64,000 nt of DNA, from positions 62,001 through 126,000 of the forward strand of contig CAMCYP010000001.1 in assembly GCA_945885345.1 (NCBI GenBank), written 5' to 3'. Below the pieces are notes generated by a model that saw only the letters and a program-made list of their open reading frames with translations, did no database searches and was not told where the DNA came from. Position 1 is the first letter of the stretch, and the number at the start of each line of letters is the position of its first letter. The stretch is from Bordetella parapertussis (GTDB taxonomy: Bacteria > Pseudomonadota > Gammaproteobacteria > Burkholderiales > SG8-41). This document shows positions 8,056 through 16,486 of the stretch, in pieces. A program made the position numbers and the translations under genes.

Positions 8056-8940
8056 TCAGTCCCGGAAAAAAGTGCTGATTTCGTCGTACACCATATCCGG
8101 CACCTGCTCCGCCGGATAGTGCCCGCAGGGCAGCGGTTTGATGCGCACGATGTTGGCAGCGTACTGCGGCCAGGCCTTGCGCGGGTCGAAGTGTTTTTCG
8201 GTGTGACTTTGTTCACCCCAGTACACCGCCGTCGGGCACTGGATCTTGCGCCCCGCCTTGAAGTCTTCGGTGTCCATCGCCATGTCCACCGACACCGCAG
8301 CACGGTAATCCTCGCACACGCCGTGGATGTTTTCCGCGGTGCAGACGCGGGCGTATTCCTTCAGCGTTTCCTCGGAGAAACCGCCCTTGCCGATACCAAG
8401 CTTGGTCAGCTTCTGCTTGATGTAGTAATCGTATTTGCCCTCGATCAGTTTTTCCGGGATGTCGTAGGCCTGTGCCATGAAAAACCAGTGCGAGGAATTC
8501 AGCGCCCATTGCCAGGTCGCGTTGCTCAGCATGTGGTGCGTGGGCAGGATGTCGAAACTGGCGAATTTTTTGATCTTGTCCGGATGGTCGAGCGCCATGC
8601 GGAAGGCAGTGCGCGCGCCGCGGTCGTGGCCGGCAACGCAGAATTGTTTGAAGCCGAGATGCGCCATGACATCGATCTGGTCCTGGCCCATGCGGCGGAA
8701 GGAATAGTTGCTGTGATCGGGCAGGCCGCGCGGTTTGCCGCTGTCGCCATAACCGCGCAGGTCCGTCACCACCACCGTGAAATCCTTCGCCAGCCGCAGC
8801 GCGACCAGATGCCAGTGCACATGGGTCAGCGGGTTGCCGTGGAGCAGCAGGATGGGTGGGCCATTGCCGCCGTAACGCAGATTGATTTTGACTTCGGGAT
8901 CGGTGGTCTGGACCTGGACATGTTTAAAACCTTCGAACAC
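8056..8940 (-). CDS. Alpha/beta hydrolase of the haloacetate/fluoroacetate dehalogenase type
   Basis: A 294-residue hydrolase. I choose a GTG start at 8938-8940 (reads MFEGFKHVQVQ) because AAGGAG lies seven bases upstream; the frame extends to 9033 without support. Family marks: oxyanion LLLHGNPLTH, then DLRGYGDSGKP, the nucleophile motif GHDRGAR (Asp106) and the general-base His274 in CGHYPAE. Asp as nucleophile with neighbouring Arg residues (107, 110) is the pattern of fluoroacetate/haloacetate dehalogenases, and SSHWFFMAQ fits the halide-binding region. It may hydrolyse haloacids or an epoxide. A paralogue lies at 15394-16362. It is a single gene with its own terminator. Confidence 0.88.
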   Translation of the reverse strand: MFEGFKHVQVQTTDPEVKINLRYGGNGPPILLLHGNPLTHVHWHLVALRLAKDFTVVVTDLRGYGDSGKPRGLPDHSNYSFRRMGQDQIDVMAHLGFKQFCVAGHDRGARTAFRMALDHPDKIKKFASFDILPTHHMLSNATWQWALNSSHWFFMAQAYDIPEKLIEGKYDYYIKQKLTKLGIGKGGFSEETLKEYARVCTAENIHGVCEDYRAAVSVDMAMDTEDFKAGRKIQCPTAVYWGEQSHTEKHFDPRKAWPQYAANIVRIKPLPCGHYPAEQVPDMVYDEISTFFRD

Positions 8941-9190
8941 GGCATTGCTCCTTTTTGATAAGGCGTCGATGCTACCGCAGCACGGCACTCCGCGTTTGCC
9001 GCGTGCCGCGATATGGACAATGTGCAGCAACAATCCTGTACAGCACGCGTGCTAACATCGCGGCGTTTTATGCTGCAGCAAGGGATCACAGTCCGCTGCA
9101 TTGCGATGCCGCTGTTGCTCATACCGCAGGCATTTAAAAATATCAATAAAATCAATTATTTACATTAAACCCTAGAGGGATCATCGCGTC

Positions 9191-10117
9191 ATGTTCAATC
9201 CGTTCAAACCGCTGGAGCACATCACCACCGAAGTTTTCACCACCTTGCCGGCGAAGTTCCGCAAGAAAAGTCGCAGCGCATGGTCTGATCCCAACCGGCA
9301 AGGCGCGGAAGTGGAATGTTTTCTCGAGGGCCCCTCCTTTGACCGTGATGGCAACCTGTGGATCTGCGATATCCCCTTCGGCCGCATCTTCCGCATCACG
9401 CCCAAGGGCGACTGGGACCTGGTCACGCAGTACGACGGCTGGCCCAACGGCATGAAGTTCCACAAGGACGGTCGCCTGTTCATCTGCGATTACAAGGAAG
9501 GCCTGCTGACCCTTGATCCGAAAACCGGCAAGCTCGAAAACGTGCTGCGTACCGCCTACAGCGAAAGCTTCAAGGGCCTCAACGACCTGCATTTCACCAA
9601 AGACGGCGATCTCTACTTCACCGACCAGGGCCAGACCGGCATTGCCGATCCAACCGGCGCAGTATTTCGCCTGAAGGCCAATGGTGACCTGCGCAAACTG
9701 GTCAACAACGCGCCCAGCCCGAACGGCATCACCATGACCACCGTCGAAAAACATGTCTATGTCGGCATCACGCGCTCGAACTCGATATGGCGCCTGCCGG
9801 TGATGGCAGACGGCTCGGTATCGAAAACCGGTGTGGCGATCCAGCTCTCGGGCGGCGTCGGTGGCCCGGACGGCATCGAAATGGATGCGGAAAACGGCCT
9901 GCTGGTGTGCCAGCTTGGTGTCGGCATCTGGCGCTTTGACTCGAACATGCTACCGACCCACCTGGTGCATTCCAGCGACCACAAGCACCACCACCTCGCC
10001 AACCTCGCCTTTGGCGGCGCGGATCACAAGACCATTTACATCACCGAATCGATGTCGGGCGACATTCTCACCGCGAAAATGCCGGTGGCGGGAAAAATAC
10101 TTTACGGGCAGCAGTAA
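9191..10117 (+). CDS. SMP-30/gluconolactonase-like beta-propeller lactonase
   Basis: A 308-residue six-bladed propeller protein. Blade motifs are plain: ECFLEGPSFDRDGNLWICD (residues 44-62), YDGWPNGMKFHKDGRLFICD, LNDLHFTKDGDLYFTD near residue 130, SPNGITM and GPDGIEMDAENGLLVCQ. The conserved Glu, Asn and Asp around these motifs bind the divalent metal in SMP-30/gluconolactonase enzymes, which hydrolyse sugar or other lactones. No signal peptide, so cytosolic. GAGGGA precedes the ATG. It stands alone between the dehalogenase-like gene (divergent) and the enolase-superfamily gene (convergent), with a strong terminator at 10136-10170. Substrate unknown. Confidence 0.9.
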   Translation: MFNPFKPLEHITTEVFTTLPAKFRKKSRSAWSDPNRQGAEVECFLEGPSFDRDGNLWICDIPFGRIFRITPKGDWDLVTQYDGWPNGMKFHKDGRLFICDYKEGLLTLDPKTGKLENVLRTAYSESFKGLNDLHFTKDGDLYFTDQGQTGIADPTGAVFRLKANGDLRKLVNNAPSPNGITMTTVEKHVYVGITRSNSIWRLPVMADGSVSKTGVAIQLSGGVGGPDGIEMDAENGLLVCQLGVGIWRFDSNMLPTHLVHSSDHKHHHLANLAFGGADHKTIYITESMSGDILTAKMPVAGKILYGQQ

Positions 10118-10135
10118 GCACGCGGTTCGCCCAAC

Positions 10136-10170
10136 AAAAAACGGCGCACATCGTGCGCCGTTTTTTATTT
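10136..10170 (+). terminator. rho-independent terminator of the lactonase gene
   Basis: A perfect stem in ACGGCGCACATCGTGCGCCGT (10141-10161) followed by TTTTTATTTTTC, 20 bp after the lactonase stop. A-rich DNA before the stem lets it work weakly in reverse. Confidence 0.9.
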
Positions 10171-10196
10171 TTCTTCGCCCGGTCAAAATCCCCGGG

Positions 10197-10244
10197 ACCT
10201 GTTAACCATCATTTCGTGAAATGTGTTGCGGACAAAGTTCAGTG
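10197..10244. repeat. Decayed single end of the 32890-33156 MITE-like element
   Basis: This stretch matches the right inverted terminal repeat of the element at 32890-33156, read inward: CCTGTTAACCAT is identical, then ATTTCGTGAAATGTGTTG against ACTTCGTGAGATGCGTTG and onward to CAGTG, about 39 of 48 positions by eye, mostly transitions. Only one end is present. It supplies the last codons and stop (10239-10241) of the enolase-superfamily gene. Confidence 0.7.
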
Positions 10245-11357
10245 AGCCATCTCTACCCTGTAACGGGCAAGCTTCTCCTCATCGAGATCAATACCCAGCC
10301 CGGGCCCGGATGGCAGGGCAATGCTGCCGCGACTGATATCAAGCCGTGTCGTAGCCACGGTATCGACCACCTTCAGCGGGCCCACACATTCCAGTCCAGG
10401 CACGACATTGCGCGACGTGGCGGCGAGCATGATCTCCGCCGTCGTGCTGAGATCCAGCCCGAAGCCGTGTCCCAGAACAACCGGGAGACCCGCTGCCTCC
10501 GCGGTTGCAAGCATGCGTGCAGTCTGCAACAGGCCACCGGCTTGCTTGATGCCAAACTTCACGAAGTCGGCACAGTCCGCCTTGATGACCCGGATCAGGC
10601 TTTGGTGATCACTGATGGATTCGTCGGCCATGATGGGAATGCCGCCTTCGCGACGGATCCGCGCCAACCCTGCCAGATCGTCCTTGTGCACCGGCTGTTC
10701 GAACAGCTGCATGTCGCAAGATTTGACCGCGCGGCACAGCGCCAGCGCCTGATCCACGGTGCATTGCATGTTGGCGTCCATGCGCAGCTGGATATCCTTG
10801 CCGACGGCCTCGCGCACCGCCTTCACCCGCGCGCTGTCCTTGGCGGCATCGTTGCCGACCTTGATCTTCATTGATTTGAAACCGGCATTCTTCCAGCGCA
10901 GCGCTTCGGTCACCGCTTCGTCCGGCGGCAGCTCTCCGACCCAGCCATTGAACAACACCCGGTCGAGGACGGCGCCGCCGACATAATCGTAAAGGGCGAT
11001 GCCCGTCCGCCGGCAGACGAGCTCGATGCAGGCCAATTCCACGCCCACGACAGCACCGGGCTGCAGTGGCGTCAGCTTGGAGGCGATCTCGACAATGCGA
11101 TTGACGTTACCCGGATCCTTCCCGATCAGGGCTGGAGCGATACGGTCCTGAATGGCCAGTGCAAGCTCCGGTCCGGTGTGCGGCGACTTGGCCGTGGACG
11201 AGGGATCGATGCTGCTGATGCCGATCGCACCGTCCGCAGCCGTGACCCGCACCACAACGCACTTGGTGACCTTTTTGGAGACGCCGCCGCTGGTGAACGT
11301 GCCCACCAGAGGCATGCCTATGCAGAACACCTCAATCTTGCTGATCATTGCAGTCAT
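10239..11357 (-). CDS. Mandelate racemase/muconate lactonizing enzyme family protein (enolase superfamily)
   Basis: A 372-residue enolase-superfamily enzyme. The N-terminal capping domain covers residues 1-130. The barrel shows the KxK catalytic pair KIK (164-166), metal ligands Asp194 (DAN), Glu220 (FEQP) and Asp245 (ADES), and the opposite Lys271 in GIKQAGG, the muconate-lactonizing/dipeptide-epimerase arrangement. It abstracts a proton next to a carboxylate; cycloisomerase, racemase or dehydratase chemistry are all possible. A GAGG site precedes the ATG. It is last of three minus-strand genes after the TauD-like and GntR genes. Its 3' end is formed by a decayed repeat (10197-10244), so the final residues may not be original. 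Confidence 0.9.
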   Translation of the reverse strand: MTAMISKIEVFCIGMPLVGTFTSGGVSKKVTKCVVVRVTAADGAIGISSIDPSSTAKSPHTGPELALAIQDRIAPALIGKDPGNVNRIVEIASKLTPLQPGAVVGVELACIELVCRRTGIALYDYVGGAVLDRVLFNGWVGELPPDEAVTEALRWKNAGFKSMKIKVGNDAAKDSARVKAVREAVGKDIQLRMDANMQCTVDQALALCRAVKSCDMQLFEQPVHKDDLAGLARIRREGGIPIMADESISDHQSLIRVIKADCADFVKFGIKQAGGLLQTARMLATAEAAGLPVVLGHGFGLDLSTTAEIMLAATSRNVVPGLECVGPLKVVDTVATTRLDISRGSIALPSGPGLGIDLDEEKLARYRVEMAH

Positions 11358-11424
11358 TCCGAACCTCTTCCGTTACCTGATTGAATAAAATCGTGCATTT
11401 TCCATCCGAAGACTGCGGATTCAG

Positions 11425-11463
11425 TGCTCATTTGATTACTCTTTTGAGTACTCATTTGAGTAC
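11425..11463. promoter_or_regulatory. Repeated CTCATTTGA/GAGTAC motif upstream of the enolase-superfamily gene
   Basis: Three copies of a related motif follow one another: CTCATTTGATTACT, CTTTTGAGTACT and CATTTGAGTACA, including the perfect palindrome TGAGTACTCA (11445-11454). The block overlaps the last codons of gntR and lies about 70-105 bp upstream of the next gene start, a suitable place for a second regulator site or internal promoter control. Function is inferred only from position and repetition. Confidence 0.45.
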
Positions 11464-12192
11464 ATCTCCCTCTATCCGTGCCAGCCGGCATTCCAGGGAG
11501 TGGCTGACATGCGACCGGGCAAGCAACTCTGCGCGTACGGCATCCCGCGCCTCAATCGCATCAAGGATTGCGAGATGCTGCAGATGCGCCGCACGGGCAT
11601 GCGGTTCATCGAGCAGATTGGAATCCCCGAGCAGCGGAATCAGTGAATACACCGCCGCAATCGCCTTCTTCATAAACTGGTTGCGCGCCGCCTCAAGAAT
11701 GAGGTCGTGGAACTGCCTGTTCAGTGTAATCAGCGCTGCCGGATTATCCAGCATCTCTGCTTCCCGCCTGAGCATCTCGCGCAGGGCGGCTATTTCAGAC
11801 TCGGTCGCACGCAGTGCACAAGCCGCAGCTGCGGCAGGTTCCAGCAGTTCCCGCACCGCGAACATCTGCTGCATGTCCTCGACATCGAGCCGCATTACCA
11901 GGGCGCCACGAAACGGCTGGTTCAGCAGCAGTCCTTCGCTTTCCAGCCTGCGCATGGCTTCGCGCACGGGGGTGCGGCTCATGCCCAACCAGCCGGCAAG
12001 CTCCATTTCGGTGAGATGCGCGCCGGTAGGCACCCGTCCTTCGCGGATGGCGCGGCGGATTTCATCGCAGGCCACTTCTGCCAGGGAACGCCCGTCACCC
12101 GCTGCCGGCATGCGCCGCGCCGCAATGCGCCCCAGGGCGGCTTCATCCGGTGCAGTCCGCAAAGGTTTCCTGGTTCGGCTGCGCGCGACCAT
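11452..12192 (-). CDS. GntR-family transcriptional regulator, FCD-domain (FadR-like) subgroup
   Basis: A 246-residue regulator. The N-terminal winged helix-turn-helix spans about residues 36-100 (LAEVACDEIRRAIREG, then GWLGMSRTPVREAMRRLESEG, the classic GntR recognition helix). Residues 110-235 form the all-helical FCD effector domain with metal-type ligands in NRQFHDLIL, HLQHLAIL and HVSHSL. These proteins bind organic acids and release DNA. It lies between the TauD-like gene (3-bp gap) and the enolase-superfamily gene, so it very likely controls this operon through the palindrome at 13183-13211. Confidence 0.93.
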   Translation of the reverse strand: MVARSRTRKPLRTAPDEAALGRIAARRMPAAGDGRSLAEVACDEIRRAIREGRVPTGAHLTEMELAGWLGMSRTPVREAMRRLESEGLLLNQPFRGALVMRLDVEDMQQMFAVRELLEPAAAAACALRATESEIAALREMLRREAEMLDNPAALITLNRQFHDLILEAARNQFMKKAIAAVYSLIPLLGDSNLLDEPHARAAHLQHLAILDAIEARDAVRAELLARSHVSHSLECRLARIEGDVLK

Positions 12193-12195
12193 CGC

Positions 12196-13143
12196 TTACC
12201 CCGGAATCACGGCTTCGCCGTTGATCACGGTACGGTGCATGACGCGGGGTTGTGTCGAATCGACTTCCGAACGGTAATGCATTGCACAGCGGTTATCCCA
12301 GAGGATGACGTCGCCGACCTGCCATGCATGTTTCCAGGCATATTTTTCCTGGGTCGCATGCGCCCACAGTTTGTCGAGCAGCGCTTCACTGTCCGCGTTG
12401 GACATGCCGATGATGTAATTCGACGGCCAGTCACGCCGCCGTCCCAGATACAGCGCAGGCTTCCCTGTCGCCGGATGAATGCGCACCAGCGGATGCGCCG
12501 GACCCGGCACTTCCTCAGGCGTCGCCGGCATTTTGACCGTGGGACGCAGCACGCCGGCACTGTTGCGGCTGGCATCGTGGATCTGCATGCGCCCCTTGAT
12601 CGCCGCCTTCAGGTCGGCAGGCAGGTCTTCATAGGCTTTGTACTGGTTGTTGAACCAGGTATCGCCGCCGCCGTTGGTCGGGATCACGATCGAATACAGC
12701 ATGCTGCCTGCCGGCGGTACCGCGACATAGGAATTGTCGCTGTGCCAGACCACTTCGTAGCTGCCCAGTCCGCCGTTGTCCCTGACCGGGTTGCCGTCTT
12801 CATCAAGATTACTGATCAGCGACAGATGCGGATGCAGCGGTACCATCCTGCCACCGATCTTGTAGCCGCCGGCCACCTGGTATTTACGCGCCGCCGGCTC
12901 CTTGGTAATGCCGAAAATACCCGCTGCGGCGAGAAACGCTTCGTCGGGCAGCGTTTGCTTGCGCCAGAACAACACCAGATGATCGGACCAGGCCTGGCGC
13001 AACAACTCGCGCGTCGCATCCGGTATCGGCTGCGCCAGATCGACACCGCGGATTTCCGCGCCCAGCGCGGCCCCGCTGGGTATCACCTGCACCTGCTCCG
13101 GACTGTTCACGGCATTCGTCTGTTTGCGTTGTACTGCGTCCAT
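12196..13143 (-). CDS. TauD/TfdA family Fe(II)/2-oxoglutarate-dependent dioxygenase
   Basis: A 315-residue enzyme. I place the start at ATG 13141-13143 (MDAVQRKQTN) because AAGGAG lies six bases before it; the upstream extension to 13206 runs through the operator. The metal triad is visible: His134 and Asp136 in VVWHSDNS and His303 in RVMHRTVI. Members hydroxylate substrates such as taurine or aryloxyacetates using 2-oxoglutarate and oxygen, often freeing a sulfonate, ether or amine. It is the first gene of the unit with gntR and the enolase-superfamily enzyme, and lies downstream of dadA. The substrate is not predictable, though a neighbouring amino-acid oxidase hints at amino or carboxylic acids. 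Confidence 0.92.
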   Translation of the reverse strand: MDAVQRKQTNAVNSPEQVQVIPSGAALGAEIRGVDLAQPIPDATRELLRQAWSDHLVLFWRKQTLPDEAFLAAAGIFGITKEPAARKYQVAGGYKIGGRMVPLHPHLSLISNLDEDGNPVRDNGGLGSYEVVWHSDNSYVAVPPAGSMLYSIVIPTNGGGDTWFNNQYKAYEDLPADLKAAIKGRMQIHDASRNSAGVLRPTVKMPATPEEVPGPAHPLVRIHPATGKPALYLGRRRDWPSNYIIGMSNADSEALLDKLWAHATQEKYAWKHAWQVGDVILWDNRCAMHYRSEVDSTQPRVMHRTVINGEAVIPG

Positions 13144-13182
13144 GGCCATCTCCTTGATCAAGGTTGCTCCCGATTGGTTCTT

Positions 13183-13211
13183 GAGGATTGTATACAAGGT
13201 ATACAATCCTC
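13183..13211. promoter_or_regulatory. Perfect inverted-repeat operator, probable GntR/FCD regulator site
   Basis: The arms GAGGATTGTATAC (13183-13195) and GTATACAATCCTC (13199-13211) are perfect reverse complements around AAG. The inner TTGTATACAA resembles FadR/VanR-type GntR operators. It lies 40 bp upstream of the chosen start of the TauD-like gene, just after dadA, and the GntR gene is second in the unit, so autoregulation is the simplest reading. Confidence 0.85.
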
Positions 13212-13265
13212 ACAAGACAAAACCATTCTCCGCAGCGCAATACAACTTTGTCGATCGTGGAACGG

Positions 13266-14540
13266 TCAGGTCCGGGACAGAGCTGGCATGCCGGCAAAGT
13301 CAAAATCCACTCCCGGTGTTTTGCCGGAAATGATGTCGGCAATCGCCCGCCCGGAACCACAACCGTGGGTCCAGCCCAGCGTGCCGTGGCCGGTATCGAG
13401 ATAAAGATTGGCGAACTTCGTTTTGCCGATATAGGGCACGTTCGACGGCGTCGCCGGCCGCAGCCCGGCCCAGTAGCGCGCCTGCGTCACGTCGCCCGCT
13501 CCGGGAAACAGTTCTTCGGTGCGACGGATGATGGCCTGGCAACGCACTTCATTCAGCGCGGTGTCGTAACCGTTCAGTTCGCAGGTGCCGGCGATGCGCA
13601 GGCGGTCGCCGAGCCGTGAATACACCAGCTTGTATTCATCGTCGGTCAGGCTGACATGATGGGCACGCGTCGCATCGGCAACGGGCATGGTCACCGAATA
13701 ACCCTTTGCCGGATAAATCGTCAGCCGGATGCCCAGCGGTGCCAGCAAATGCGGACTGTAGCTGCCCAGCGCAACCACATAGGCATCGCCGGTCATCAGC
13801 ATGGCACGGCCATCGGATCCGGTGACACTGACCCCGCTGATCGCGCCACCGGCCGTCGCCAGATGCGTGATGTTGTGGCCATAGGCAAATTGCACCCCGG
13901 CCTGCTCACATAACACAGCCAAACGCTGTGTAAACAAATGCGCGTCGCCGGATTCATCCGATGGCGTCAGGCTGCCACCGACGATGCTCGCGCGCGCATG
14001 CGCCAGCGCCGGCTCGATCGCCACGCACTCCTCCGGTGTTTTCATGTCGAGTTCGCAGCCGAACTCGCGCATGATGCGCGCCGGTTCCTGCGCCGCGTCG
14101 AATGCCTGCTGGCTGGTATAGAAATGCAGGATGCCGCGCTCAAGATGGTCATACTCGATACCGGTCTCCGCACGCAATTCGCGCAGCAGGCCGCGGCTGT
14201 AGAGTCCGAGATTGACCATCTGCCGGATGTTGTGCCGGGTGCGCGCCGGCGTGCATTCGCGCAGGAATTCGAGGCACCACCGCCATTGCCGCGGATCAAG
14301 CCGCGGCCGGAACAGCAGCGGCGCATCCTCGCTGAACATCCATTTGAATACTTTCAGTGGCGCGCCCGGGTGCGCCCAGGGCTCGGCATGGCTGACGGAA
14401 ATCTGGCCGCCGTTGGCAAAACTGGTTTCGAGCCCGGCGGCGGGCTGGCGCTCAATGACAGTGACCTGATGACCGGCCCTGGCCAGGAACCACGCGGCTG
14501 TGGTGCCGACGATGCCGGCACCCAATACGATCACTTTCAT
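13266..14540 (-). CDS. dadA: D-amino acid dehydrogenase (DadA-like FAD flavoprotein)
   Basis: A 424-residue flavoprotein starting at ATG 14538-14540. The N-terminus has the Rossmann FAD fingerprint (VIVLGAGIVGTTAAWFLARAG, GxGxxG at about residues 7-12) followed by ETSFANGGQIS, and the rest follows DadA closely: PGAPLKVFKWMF near residue 60, DESGDAHLFTQ, YPAKGYSVTMP and the closing DTGHGTLGWTHGCGSG. DadA oxidatively deaminates D-amino acids to 2-oxo acids and passes electrons to the quinone pool at the inner membrane face. The stop of the upstream MOSC gene is 21 bp away, so both are likely co-transcribed. Whether it is true DadA or a broader imino/amino-acid oxidase is open. Confidence 0.9.
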   Translation of the reverse strand: MKVIVLGAGIVGTTAAWFLARAGHQVTVIERQPAAGLETSFANGGQISVSHAEPWAHPGAPLKVFKWMFSEDAPLLFRPRLDPRQWRWCLEFLRECTPARTRHNIRQMVNLGLYSRGLLRELRAETGIEYDHLERGILHFYTSQQAFDAAQEPARIMREFGCELDMKTPEECVAIEPALAHARASIVGGSLTPSDESGDAHLFTQRLAVLCEQAGVQFAYGHNITHLATAGGAISGVSVTGSDGRAMLMTGDAYVVALGSYSPHLLAPLGIRLTIYPAKGYSVTMPVADATRAHHVSLTDDEYKLVYSRLGDRLRIAGTCELNGYDTALNEVRCQAIIRRTEELFPGAGDVTQARYWAGLRPATPSNVPYIGKTKFANLYLDTGHGTLGWTHGCGSGRAIADIISGKTPGVDFDFAGMPALSRT

Positions 14541-14561
14541 CAAAAACCCGCCGCTCGTGAC

Positions 14562-15353
14562 TTACGGAATCAGCGCCACTTCATCGCCGACGCGGATCTC
14601 TCCACCGGCGCCGCGCGTGAGCATGCCGACGCCCAGCACGGGTTCTTTCTGCGCAAACGATTTCATCAACCCCTGCATGATCGGCAAATCGCGCTCGCCA
14701 CTGGCCGGATTGGCATGCGTGGCCAGGCAGCGCACCTTGGATTTCACCACATCGAACTCGACACCACCGATGCGCACGCAGCGTCCGACCCAGGACTGTT
14801 CCGCCCAGGCCTCCAGGCCTTCAATCGCGATGTTGGAACGGAAACGATGTTCGCTCAGCTTCGGATCGCGCAACGCGCTGGCGGCCGACGTAATGGTCTC
14901 GCGACTGTGCAGCGTCACCTGCCCGGCTTCGTTGTCCTGATAACGCGGCGTGACACCATCACCGATGAGCTTCAACGGCAGGCGATCGGGATGGTGGCGC
15001 AGCGGATGCTCCTTCAGGCTCAGCACATACGTGGTCAGCGCCTCGACCATGCGCTTGCGCCCGGCAGCATCCAGCCCCTCATCGGCCAGCATCTGGTCGC
15101 CCAGCGCAATTTTCAGGCGCAACTGGCGGTGGTCAAACTGCGTACTCAGCCGCGCCAGCCCCGGCGTATTGGCCAGCACCACGCCTTCGTATTTGCGGCA
15201 CCACTGGTCATCAGCGACCGGCGCATTGGCAAAGCGGAACGCCAGCACGCGGTCACCCGCAGCCCGGCCTTCGGGCAGCACGGTCAGTGTGGTGCAGTGT
15301 TCGGGAGTGAAACCCTTCAACGGGTAACGGTAGAGGGCGACGACGCGCGGCAT
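14562..15353 (-). CDS. MOSC domain protein (YcbX-like molybdenum-cofactor sulfur-carrier family)
   Basis: A 263-residue protein with an N-terminal beta-barrel MOSC_N part (RVVALYRYPLKGFTPE, residues 3-18) and a C-terminal MOSC domain. The conserved Cys lies in VKSKVRCLATHANPASGERD, and EHRFRSNI is the usual conserved arginine segment. MOSC proteins carry a molybdenum cofactor or a sulfane sulfur and take part in reduction of N-hydroxylated compounds (YcbX, mARC). It is upstream of dadA with a 21-bp gap. The C-terminal end GGEIRVGDEVALIP is typical, so the gene is complete. Confidence 0.9.
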   Translation of the reverse strand: MPRVVALYRYPLKGFTPEHCTTLTVLPEGRAAGDRVLAFRFANAPVADDQWCRKYEGVVLANTPGLARLSTQFDHRQLRLKIALGDQMLADEGLDAAGRKRMVEALTTYVLSLKEHPLRHHPDRLPLKLIGDGVTPRYQDNEAGQVTLHSRETITSAASALRDPKLSEHRFRSNIAIEGLEAWAEQSWVGRCVRIGGVEFDVVKSKVRCLATHANPASGERDLPIMQGLMKSFAQKEPVLGVGMLTRGAGGEIRVGDEVALIP

Positions 15354-15393
15354 GATGTGCCTATTCTACGGGGCTGTGCCCCGGCAAACCGTT

Positions 15394-16362
15394 TCAGGGC
15401 ACAAAAAACTGACTGAAATGGCTGTATATCTGCTCAGGCATCTCTTCCTGCATGTAATGACCGCAGTCCAGCGGATCCGTTCTCACAATATTCGCGGCAT
15501 AGTTGCGCCAGATATCGACGAATTTCTGCGCGCGCTCCGGTGAATGGCCGCGGGCGCCCCACAGCAACATCAGCGGCATCTCGAGCTTTTTATCTTTATC
15601 GGCGGTATCCATTGCGAAATCACAGGTCGCCGTCGCGCGGTAATCGCGGCAGGAGCCGGTGATGGTCTTCAGCGTGTAGCAGCGGATGTATTCGGCCATC
15701 GCGGTATCGGTGAGAAAACCCAGCCCGGTGCCGCCGCGGATCATCATGCGGCTTTTGATGAAATACTCCGCCGGCACCGCGCTGATCAGGCGCTCGGGAA
15801 ACGGCTCCGGTTGCGCCATGAACGCCCAGTGCCAGGTGCCGACCGCCCAGGCCTTGGTGATGTTGTTCCAGACATAGTGGTTGGGAATGATGTCCATCAG
15901 GCAGGCCTTGAGGATGCGCTGCGGATGGTCCATGCACAGCCGGTGCACCGTGCGTCCGCCACGGTCATGCCCGGCGACAAAAAATTGGTCGTAGCCGAAC
16001 TGATCCATGATGTCGACCAGGTCCTGCGCCATCGAACGGAAACTGAAATTGACGTTGTCGGGCCCCGGCTCCGGCAGCGAACTGTCACCATAACCGCGCA
16101 GGTCCGGCAGGATCACGTGGTAATGCTGCGCCAGGCGCGCCGCGATCTTGTACCAGCAGGTATGGTTCTGCGGATTGCCGTGGACCAGCAGCAACGGCGG
16201 TCCCGACCCGCCGTGGCGAAGACGCACAACCGCACCGCTGGTGCGCACATCGGCATGTTCAAATCCGGGAAAATGCGCGGCCACCTCCGCACTGCCCCAA
16301 CCTGTCGGATCGCGCACGTAGTCGGCAGCGGTCGCTGCCGCCATGATTTTCAACCCGGTCAT
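15394..16362 (-). CDS. Alpha/beta hydrolase, haloacetate-dehalogenase-type (paralogue of 8056-8940)
   Basis: A 322-residue hydrolase with GAGGAG before its ATG. It has an N-terminal extension of about 30 residues relative to the paralogue at 8056-8940, then LLLVHGNPQNHTCW, DLRGYGDSSLPEP, the nucleophile GHDRGGR (Asp133) and base His302 in CGHYMQEE. The Asp-nucleophile motif places it with haloacid dehalogenases and epoxide hydrolases; the third residue of the Arg pair is kept (Arg137). Two such genes within 8 kb with clearly different sequences suggest separate substrates rather than a recent duplication. It is a single gene between the MOSC gene (same strand) and the dehydrogenase at 16487. 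Confidence 0.87.
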   Translation of the reverse strand: MTGLKIMAAATAADYVRDPTGWGSAEVAAHFPGFEHADVRTSGAVVRLRHGGSGPPLLLVHGNPQNHTCWYKIAARLAQHYHVILPDLRGYGDSSLPEPGPDNVNFSFRSMAQDLVDIMDQFGYDQFFVAGHDRGGRTVHRLCMDHPQRILKACLMDIIPNHYVWNNITKAWAVGTWHWAFMAQPEPFPERLISAVPAEYFIKSRMMIRGGTGLGFLTDTAMAEYIRCYTLKTITGSCRDYRATATCDFAMDTADKDKKLEMPLMLLWGARGHSPERAQKFVDIWRNYAANIVRTDPLDCGHYMQEEMPEQIYSHFSQFFVP

Positions 16363-16486
16363 GACTGCTCCTCGGCGGTTGCTTGTTAGCGGGGCATTGT
16401 TTATCTTGGTGTTTCAAAATGCAAGACATGCTGGACTCACCGTTTGATCCACTTTTCATATCAGCTGCATAAACAAAGGAACATTG

